A stretch of 15,037 nucleotides of DNA from JAWLCQ01 sp041687095 (GTDB lineage Bacteria > Planctomycetota > Phycisphaerae > SM23-33): contig JAWLCQ010000123.1 in the NCBI GenBank assembly GCA_041687095.1, positions 1 to 15,037 on the forward strand, written 5' to 3'. The notes below the pieces were generated by a model, which ran no database searches, was not told the origin of the DNA, and was given only the letters and a program-made list of their open reading frames with translations. The position numbers were made by a program, and so were the translations under genes. Shown here in pieces: positions 6,129 to 11,938 of this stretch. Positions within the stretch are counted from its first letter, which is position 1. The number at the start of each line of letters is the position of its first letter.

Positions 6129-9100
6129 ATGACTGATCGCTTCGAATACGACGTGTTTCTGAGTCATAGCTCCAAGGACAAGGCCATCGTTCGCCGCATC
6201 GCTGAGCGTCTGCGGGAGGACGGCCTCCGGGTATGGTTTGACGAGTGGCTGCTTGCGCCTGGCGACAGCATCCCGTCGAGGATCGAAGAGGGTCTGGAGC
6301 GTTCGCGGGTCCTCGTGCTATGCATGTCTGCCAACGCTCTTGGGAGCGACTGGGCACGCCTGGAGAGCGGCACGTTCCGCTTCCGAGACCCCCTGAACAA
6401 GGCCCGCCGGTTTATCCCTGTGCGGCTCGACGATGCACCGATCCCGGGCTCGCTCGGGCAGTTCGTCCACATCGCATGGCCCCCGCAGGATGAGGATGGG
6501 TATGCCAGGCTCATCGAAGCCTGTCGCCCGTCGAGGAGCACGAACGCTACAAGCCCCGCCCCCGCCGCGTTCGCGGCGGGCGTTCCGGTGCTGTCACTGG
6601 GACGTACGGCCACCGTCTATGGCGTGGCTTTCAGTCCCGATGGACACTGTGCGCTGTCCGGGTCGGAAGATAGCACCGTGCGGGTCTGGGCACTCGAGAC
6701 TGGAACCTGTGAGCGGGTGCTGGAGGGGCACACGGGCAGCGTCTTCGATGTGGCCTTCAGTCCTGACGGACGCCGCGCGCTTTCCGGATCCTTCGACGGC
6801 ACCGTGCGGGTCTGGGCCCTCGGGACCGGAACCTGCGAGCGGGTGCTGGAGGGGCACACGGGCAGCGTCTTCGGCGTGGCCTTCAGTCCCGACGGACGCC
6901 GCGCGCTGTCCGGATCCTTCGACGGCACCGTGCGGGTCTGGGCCCTCGGGACCGGAACCTGTGAGCGGGTGCTGGAGGGGCACGTGGGCAGCGTCTTCGG
7001 CGTGGCCTTCAGTCCCGACGGAGACCGTGCGCTGTCCGGCTCGGAAGATAGCACCGTGCGGGTCTGGGCCCTCGGGACCGGAACCTGTGATGGGGTGCTG
7101 GAGGGGCACACGGGCAGCGTCTTCGGCGTGGCCTTCAGTCCCGACGGACGCCGCGCGCTGTCCGGCTCGAAAGATAGCACCGTGCGGGTCTGGGCCCTCG
7201 GGACCGGAACCTGCGAGCGGGTGCTAGAGGGGCACACGGGAGCGGTCCAAAGAGTAATCTTCAATCACAATGGGGGCCTCGCACTTTCAGTATCGGCAAA
7301 AAACTGCGTGCGGTCCTGGGTCCTCGGCACAGGAGACTGCGATGGTGTGCTCGATGTGGACACGGGTTCCGTGGTTGGTGTGGCGTTCAGCTCTAACGGT
7401 CGGCGTGCTTTCTGTGCCGCGTATGATGGCGTCTTGCATATCTGGCGTTTCGGGATCCCCATTGCCTCCACGGGGAGACGACGGAGCCCTGAGATCCTCT
7501 CCGCTGTCGCGCCGGACGTAATCCAGTACACTAATGCGAAGGTCCTCCTCGTCGGTGAGAGCGGATCGGGGAAAACCGGACTGTCCAACCGGCTAGCCCT
7601 TGGCCTTTACCGGGAAACGGACTCGACGGTCGGGGCGTGGGCGACACAGTGGCAATTGTCAGCTCCGGGGGAGGACGAGGCTGAGCGGGAGGTGTGGCTG
7701 TGGGATTTCGGGGGGCAGGCTGACCAGCGACTGATCCACCAGCTCTACATGGACCAGACGCACCTCGCTGCCCTCGTCTTCGACCCGCAGAAGGACGACC
7801 TGTTCTCCGCGCTGCGCACTTGGGACCACGATCTCACCCGTGCCTGCCCCCAGAGATTCTGCAAGATCCTCGTTGCCGCCCGCGTCGACGCCGGGGGCCT
7901 GCGCTCCGCGAGCCGAGAGCAGGTCGAACGGTTCGCCTCAGAGCACGGGTTTGCCCGGTATATCGAGACGAGCGCCAAGGACGGCACCGGGTGCAACGAA
8001 CTACGGCAGGCGATTCTCGAACTGATCGACTGGAAGGGAATCGCCCAGCGGACCGCGCCCATCCTGTTCCGTCGACTGAAAGAGGAGATCGTTCGCCTGA
8101 AGGATGAAGGGCGGGCGCTGATGCGCTTCAACGAACTGCGAGAGGCCCTGACGCTTCGCCTCAAGGAGAGACGCTTCTCGGACGAGGAACTCCGGGCGGT
8201 GATCATGCTCCTCACCGGTCCGGGAGTCGTGTGGGACCTGGGGTTCGGGTCTTGGATTCTGCTCCAGCCCGAGCGGATCAACTGTTACGCTCAGGCGGTC
8301 ATCTGCACATTGCGTCAGGAGGACCAGGCGGTCGGATGTATCATTGAGCAGCGGGTGCTCAACGGTGACCTTGTCTTTCCCAAGGCTGTTTCACGCCTTT
8401 CCGAGGACGAGGAACGGATCGTTCTGCTGGCGATGCACCGCGTCCTGGTGGAGCGAGGGCTGTGCCTACGGGACGAAGATCCTTCCGGGAGGGACCCGAC
8501 GCTCCTGTTCTTCCCGAGCTACGCACGGCAGGAGCGCCCGGACCTAGTTGAGCACCCGTCCGTGAGCATCGGGTACCGATTCACTGGATTCCTAGAGGAC
8601 GTCTACGCCACGCTGATCGTGCGCCTGCGTCACACCGGCGCATTCGAGCCCGACAGGCTCTGGCGCGATGCAGCCGACTTTAGTACTCTTGCCGGTCGAC
8701 GTATGGGGGTGAAGCTCACGCGGCGCGCCGATGGAATGGGTGAGTTGGAGGCCTACTTCGATCCGGAGATCCCGGTAGAGGAAATAATGATCTTCAGCCG
8801 GTACATCCACGAGCACCTCCTCCGGAAGGGAAAGAACGTCGAGCGCCTGCGGCACTATGTTTGCACGCACTGCGGTACGCCCGTGCAGAATCGGGAGGTG
8901 GCGATGCGGCGCCTCCGGGAAAACGGGAGGGGTGCTAGCATCGTCTGCGTAGAGTGCGAGCGGCGCGTGAAGCTCTGGGACGAGTTGGAGGAACGCTTCG
9001 CCGCCCCCGATGTTCGCGAGCGTGTGCGCCAGCTCGATCGGCAGTCGCAGATCGTCCTGGACAATGAGAGCAGAGAGCGGGCACTGGTCGGAGAGGTCGT

Positions 9101-9521
9101 GTCGACGGTAGCGCTGGCGGGGCAGATCTCTAGGGAGTTCAGCGTGTCAGACCACGGGATCGATATGGAGGTGGAATTCCGGCATGACGACGGGGCGGCG
9201 AGCGGACAGAAGGTATACCTGCAGTTGAAGTCCGGCGACTCGCATCTGCGTCGAAGGAAACGGGATAACGCCGAGATATTCTACTTCGGGAAGCCTCGTC
9301 ACGCAGAGTACTGGATGAGCCAGGCCTTCCCTGTGATGCTCATCATCCGCGGCTCCGACGGCGAGATCCGCTGGATGGAGGTGCGGGACTGGCTGAGGAA
9401 CGCCAGCAGCAACGGTAGGAAGAGGATTCGTCAGATCGAGTTCATGGGCGGCCGATTTGACGTTATGAGCGTGCGACGCTGGCGTGAGGAGACCATGCGA
9501 AAGGCTGTGCCTGAGCGCTGA
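6129..9521 (+). CDS. TIR - WD40 x7 - ROC-like GTPase - zinc ribbon - DUF4365 nuclease-like protein, candidate defence receptor/effector
   Basis: The start at 6129 (GGAGAG upstream) gives 1130 residues. Residues 5-132 are a bacterial TIR domain (YDVFLSHSSKDK, VWFDEW, SDWARLE). Residues 158-451 are seven WD40 repeats of 42 residues, the first five nearly identical and the last two decayed. Residues 469-635 are a ROC/Ras-like GTPase: P-loop GESGSGKT (476-483), DFGGQ (526-530), ARVDAGG where NKxD is expected, and ETSAK (613-617). Residues 640-900 look like a helical or winged-helix linker, possibly COR-like. A zinc ribbon follows (Cys 912, 915, 940, 943). Residues about 980-1090 match DUF4365, a PD-(D/E)XK-type fold, with GID (Asp1012) and LQLK (Lys1034). 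The likely role is intracellular sensing by WD40, GTPase switching, and killing by NAD+ cleavage and/or nucleic-acid cutting; this is inference. It stands alone, next to the tRNA attachment site. Confidence 0.9.
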   Translation: MTDRFEYDVFLSHSSKDKAIVRRIAERLREDGLRVWFDEWLLAPGDSIPSRIEEGLERSRVLVLCMSANALGSDWARLESGTFRFRDPLNKARRFIPVRLDDAPIPGSLGQFVHIAWPPQDEDGYARLIEACRPSRSTNATSPAPAAFAAGVPVLSLGRTATVYGVAFSPDGHCALSGSEDSTVRVWALETGTCERVLEGHTGSVFDVAFSPDGRRALSGSFDGTVRVWALGTGTCERVLEGHTGSVFGVAFSPDGRRALSGSFDGTVRVWALGTGTCERVLEGHVGSVFGVAFSPDGDRALSGSEDSTVRVWALGTGTCDGVLEGHTGSVFGVAFSPDGRRALSGSKDSTVRVWALGTGTCERVLEGHTGAVQRVIFNHNGGLALSVSAKNCVRSWVLGTGDCDGVLDVDTGSVVGVAFSSNGRRAFCAAYDGVLHIWRFGIPIASTGRRRSPEILSAVAPDVIQYTNAKVLLVGESGSGKTGLSNRLALGLYRETDSTVGAWATQWQLSAPGEDEAEREVWLWDFGGQADQRLIHQLYMDQTHLAALVFDPQKDDLFSALRTWDHDLTRACPQRFCKILVAARVDAGGLRSASREQVERFASEHGFARYIETSAKDGTGCNELRQAILELIDWKGIAQRTAPILFRRLKEEIVRLKDEGRALMRFNELREALTLRLKERRFSDEELRAVIMLLTGPGVVWDLGFGSWILLQPERINCYAQAVICTLRQEDQAVGCIIEQRVLNGDLVFPKAVSRLSEDEERIVLLAMHRVLVERGLCLRDEDPSGRDPTLLFFPSYARQERPDLVEHPSVSIGYRFTGFLEDVYATLIVRLRHTGAFEPDRLWRDAADFSTLAGRRMGVKLTRRADGMGELEAYFDPEIPVEEIMIFSRYIHEHLLRKGKNVERLRHYVCTHCGTPVQNREVAMRRLRENGRGASIVCVECERRVKLWDELEERFAAPDVRERVRQLDRQSQIVLDNESRERALVGEVVSTVALAGQISREFSVSDHGIDMEVEFRHDDGAASGQKVYLQLKSGDSHLRRRKRDNAEIFYFGKPRHAEYWMSQAFPVMLIIRGSDGEIRWMEVRDWLRNASSNGRKRIRQIEFMGGRFDVMSVRRWREETMRKAVPER
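6600..7481 (+). repeat. Seven tandem 126-bp repeats encoding the WD40 propeller of the TIR protein
   Basis: In-frame units of 126 bases. Units 2 to 5 differ at only a few bases each. Differences concentrate at a few codons: the residue after PDG, the residues around the SGSxDx turn (E/F/K then S/G), and ER versus DG before VLEGH. Units 6 and 7 have lost most WD40 consensus positions. Confidence 0.85.
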
Positions 9522-9562
9522 TGTGAAGGTGTGGAGGAAGCCGCCAGTGCCCACCTCGCCCT

Positions 9563-9733
9563 CACTGCCTGCGCCATACCTTCGCGACCCTCCTCTTGGC
9601 GTGAAGCGGGGTCTCGCCATCCGTCGCGCAGAAGCTCATGCGTCACAGCGATATCCGCCTGACGATGAACATCTACACCCACCTAGACCTCGCCGACACC
9701 GCCGGCGCCGTGGCGGCGCTGCCGGCGGTGTGA
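9563..9733 (+). pseudogene. Integrase C-terminal remnant with an in-frame stop (copy B1)
   Basis: The frame reads HCLRHTFATLLLA, stop, then SGVSPSVAQKLMRHSDIRLT and MNIYTHLDLADTAGAV, ending with TGA at 9731-9733. The H-x-x-R motif, second His and catalytic Tyr of tyrosine recombinases are all visible, but a TGA replaces the Arg codon seen in copy B2. Everything upstream of the catalytic box is missing; it begins about 40 bases after the TIR gene stop. It belongs to a different integrase lineage than copies A1/A2. Confidence 0.82.
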
Positions 9734-9759
9734 AGGGGCGTGGGCAGGGAGCGGCCCCC

Positions 9760-9793
9760 CGCGTGGGCGGGCGGCTGGGCCCGGGGGGCGGGG
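9760..9793 (+). repeat. 34-bp direct repeat, left copy
   Basis: GC-rich sequence beginning CGCGTGGGCGG, matching 10284-10317 with three mismatches. It lies between integrase remnant B1 and the stop codon of the small zinc-ribbon gene. Confidence 0.6.
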
Positions 9794-9796
9794 GGT

Positions 9797-10150
9797 CTAG
9801 CCATGTTCCATTGGGGCGACTACCAGTCCGCATTCAAAGCACTTGCGGGCTTTGGGAGTCCTCAGAGCCTTCCCGCAGCGCTGACAGGGCTGACCGTAGG
9901 TAGCAATTCGGTGGTGCATGATCGCGTTGGGGTTCTCCTCTCGGAAGCCAGTCAGACGCTCGTAGGCATCCAGCATCGGCCGGAATCTCTCCTTCATCGA
10001 CGGCATCCGATCGAGGGGGAGGTCGAACTTCTGCCGGGACTTCTTTGTTGCTCGTACACCTTCGGAATACAGCGCAGAGATCTGGGCGTATTCCTCTTCA
10101 TCGAGCATGGGGATTTCCATCTTGCAGCGCCAGCACCAGAGCGTCTTCAT
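9797..10150 (-). CDS. Small zinc-ribbon hypothetical protein
   Basis: 117 residues from ATG at 10150-10148, with GGGAG upstream on the minus strand. The start was chosen because MKTLWCWRCKMEIPMLDEEE looks like the N-terminus of a widespread family of small uncharacterised proteins; upstream in-frame ATGs at 10195 and 10231 would add an atypical extension. Two Cys pairs are seen: CWRC at the N-terminus, and CQRC followed by CFEC at the C-terminus, the latter likely one zinc ribbon. The middle is helical and charged, with PMLDAYERLTGF and NAIMHHRIATYG, features I associate with this family. No function is known to me. The gene is enclosed by a 34-bp direct repeat and by integrase remnants on both sides, so it looks like mobile cargo. 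Confidence 0.82.
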   Translation of the reverse strand: MKTLWCWRCKMEIPMLDEEEYAQISALYSEGVRATKKSRQKFDLPLDRMPSMKERFRPMLDAYERLTGFREENPNAIMHHRIATYGQPCQRCGKALRTPKARKCFECGLVVAPMEHG

Positions 10151-10283
10151 GTCACCCGCTCCCACAAAGGCCACCACGGCCTTCGTCGCTTCCATCCTAC
10201 GTCCCCCATGGGAGGTCCACAATGACAGCATTCATACTCAGCGATACTCAGCATGCTGACCTCACTGATAGGAAATCTGATTT
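10151..10283. other. Upstream region of the small zinc-ribbon gene with a TCAGC repeat/palindrome
   Basis: TACTCAGC occurs at 10235-10242 and 10245-10252, ten bases apart, and the second overlaps the perfect palindrome TCAGCATGCTGA (10248-10259). The cluster lies about 100 bases upstream of the start codon on the minus strand and could be an operator or a recombinase arm site. No clear -10/-35 pair was found. Confidence 0.4.
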
Positions 10284-10317
10284 CGCGTGGGCGGTCGGCT
10301 GGGCCGGGGGGGCGGAG
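10284..10317 (+). repeat. 34-bp direct repeat, right copy
   Basis: Partner of 9760-9793, 524 bases away. The pair brackets the zinc-ribbon gene and its upstream region. Confidence 0.6.
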
Positions 10318-10494
10318 GTTCTTCTGGGGGGGGGACGAGTTCAAGCATGTGAAAGCCCCCGAATACCCGTCCCGTCGGGTTGGCCGAGTCGATTTGCCCG
10401 CGGTCAGGTGCGAAGTGCCTTGGGGACCACTCCCAAGCCTCACGGCTGCATTCTGCCACCGATGCTCGCGTTGTCAACCGCGGCAATCCGCCCC
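10318..10494. other. Intergenic stretch without recognised gene
   Basis: It contains long G and C runs and a modest CTTGGG/CCCAAG dyad near 10421-10440. Open frames through it read into the integrase remnant downstream but have no natural composition here. Confidence 0.35.
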
Positions 10495-10841
10495 CCCCCG
10501 CCGCCTGCGCCACCTGGGCGACGATGCGGGTGAGTTCGTCTTCGACGTGCCATCAAACTTCACCTGCGTCTTCGACGCCGACCTCGCGGTGGCGGGCATT
10601 CCCAAGACGGACCGACAGGGGCGGACGCTGGCCGTCCACTGCCTGCGTCACACGTTCGCGACCCTCCTGGCACGAAGCGGCGTGTCCCCGAGCGTCGCCC
10701 CAAAGCTCACGCGTCACAGCGACATCCGGCTGACGACTTGTCGCGGCGCAGCTTCAGCGGAACCGGATGAACATCTACACCCACCTCGACCTCTCCGACA
10801 CCGCCGGGGCCGTGGCGTTCCTGTCCGCGATAGGAGGGTGA
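10495..10841 (+). pseudogene. Integrase C-terminal remnant with a 31-bp insertion (copy B2)
   Basis: The longest remnant. GDDAGEFVFDVPSNFTCVF and VAGIPKTDRQGRTLAVHCLRHTF, then LARSGVSPSVAPKLTRHSDIRLT, are the catalytic domain of a tyrosine recombinase. Compared with copy B1, 31 bases (10736-10766) are inserted exactly between the LT codons and MNIYTHLDL, shifting the frame and separating the catalytic tyrosine. The tail reads LSDTAGAVAFLSAIGG with TGA at 10839-10841. The N-terminal domains are missing. The left boundary is approximate. Confidence 0.82.
10736..10766 (+). repeat. 31-bp insertion in integrase remnant B2
   Basis: Alignment of copies B1 (CGCCTGACG|ATGAACATC) and B2 shows 31 extra bases at the bar in B2 and no change on either side. 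It starts with ACTTGTCGCGG and ends with GCGGAACCGG. No target duplication is evident. Confidence 0.6.
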
Positions 10842-10933
10842 AGGTTGTCCGGCCGCCTCTGTTGAGGAGTCCGCCGGTGCGCCGACAGGAGCCAGCCGAT
10901 GGCCCGGGCCACTGCAACGCCACTGCCGGACAG

Positions 10934-11938
10934 TCAGGACGCGAGAAACCCGGGGGCGGGCGGAGGTGCGGCGAGGGCGAGGGCCGCCTGGCTCGCACTC
11001 CGGAGGCTGTCCAGGCAGTCGTTCACCGTGCTCCGGGGGGCGGGGGCGGCGAGCTTCAGCAACTGAAGCACCGATCTCGCCCGGCTGAGCCAGTGCCGCG
11101 AAAACGCCTGCTCCGCCACGGACAGGTGAGGGGCGTCGTGCGAGAGCACCTGTTCGAGTCGCGCTTCCGCCCGCCGGATCAACCTTACCGCGCTGTTCCG
11201 CGTGCCGTCTCGGTACGTCAGGAGTTCATGCACCGCCGTTCGCCAATCCTCCACGAGTTGCTTGACCTCATCAGCGACGGCGCGACGGTTCCGCGCCAGC
11301 CGGCCGCCGTCGAGGTCCAGGATGCGGGCGGTCTCCTTCAATCGATCCCGCATCCCGTCGTTCCGTCTATCGGCGATGGCGACCACCGTGCAGGTGTCCG
11401 TCCACGTGAAGGCCGCACAATCGGTCCGCACCATCGGATCTAGCAGCACAGGCTGTTCCTTGGCCACCGTCATCGCCAAGCGGTCAAGGTAGTCCTTGGC
11501 GGCCTCGCGGGGCTTGGGGACCGCACTCCGGGGCTGGGACGCACGACCGCCGTTGACCGGAAAGTGCGTTCCCTTGCCACTCCCCCCGTGGGGCGAGTTG
11601 CACAGGTCGCACGAGAGCCGGTAGTTCTGCGGACAGTAGGCCAACCACCAGTAGCCCGGGTGGTTGGTCACCCCGTGGATCCCTCCCTTGGGCCGGAAAT
11701 GGTCCACTGCCCCGAACTGCCGCGTCAGCGGCGACTCGCAGTACCAGCACTTGCCGCCGGACGCCAGGGTCATCGCCGGTTTCAGGTCCGACCAGGGGCT
11801 GCTCTTCTGCAGTTGAGTCTTCCGTGCCGTCGGTGTCATGGCCGCCAGGCGCTTCATCGTCTTGATCGCCGTTCGCAGCCACTTGTCCCACTCGGACTTG
11901 TCGGTGGGCACATACGAGTTGTCGGGGATGTACCTCAT
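10934..11938 (-). CDS. HNH endonuclease, PtuB-like partner of the upstream ATPase
   Basis: 334 residues. The start ATG (11938-11936) overlaps the ATPase stop codon (TGA, 11937-11935) in an ATGA junction, so the two are translationally coupled and likely equimolar partners. The nuclease core is C64-x-x-C67 (CWYC), then VDHFRPK (residues 78-84) with the catalytic His, HPGYWWLAY (93-101), Asn105, and C110-x-x-C113-N. This is the zinc-bound HNH arrangement of endonucleases paired with AAA/ABC-type ATPases in Septu and some retrons (PtuB). QPVLLDP at 162-168 is another phrase common in this family. A helical C-terminal half follows. It probably cuts DNA or RNA once the ATPase detects infection; the target is unknown. 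It ends about 90 bases from integrase remnant B2, in convergent orientation. Confidence 0.88.
   Translation of the reverse strand: MRYIPDNSYVPTDKSEWDKWLRTAIKTMKRLAAMTPTARKTQLQKSSPWSDLKPAMTLASGGKCWYCESPLTRQFGAVDHFRPKGGIHGVTNHPGYWWLAYCPQNYRLSCDLCNSPHGGSGKGTHFPVNGGRASQPRSAVPKPREAAKDYLDRLAMTVAKEQPVLLDPMVRTDCAAFTWTDTCTVVAIADRRNDGMRDRLKETARILDLDGGRLARNRRAVADEVKQLVEDWRTAVHELLTYRDGTRNSAVRLIRRAEARLEQVLSHDAPHLSVAEQAFSRHWLSRARSVLQLLKLAAPAPRSTVNDCLDSLRSASQAALALAAPPPAPGFLAS

Noticed and set aside
6600..7481. Regular repeats considered as a possible CRISPR or minisatellite array
   Set aside because: The 126-base unit is in frame, codes for WD40 blades and has no repeat-spacer alternation. No CRISPR array is seen anywhere in the window.
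9760..10317. 34-bp repeats considered as integron attC sites
   Set aside because: No RYYYAAC/GTTRRRY core pair or folded attC structure could be identified, and the nearby integrase remnants are not of recognisable integron IntI type.
10253..11443. 396-codon plus-strand open frame
   Set aside because: Only its middle part (about 10530-10735) is the genuine integrase B2 reading; after the 31-bp insertion it is off frame, and the rest is antisense to the HNH gene.
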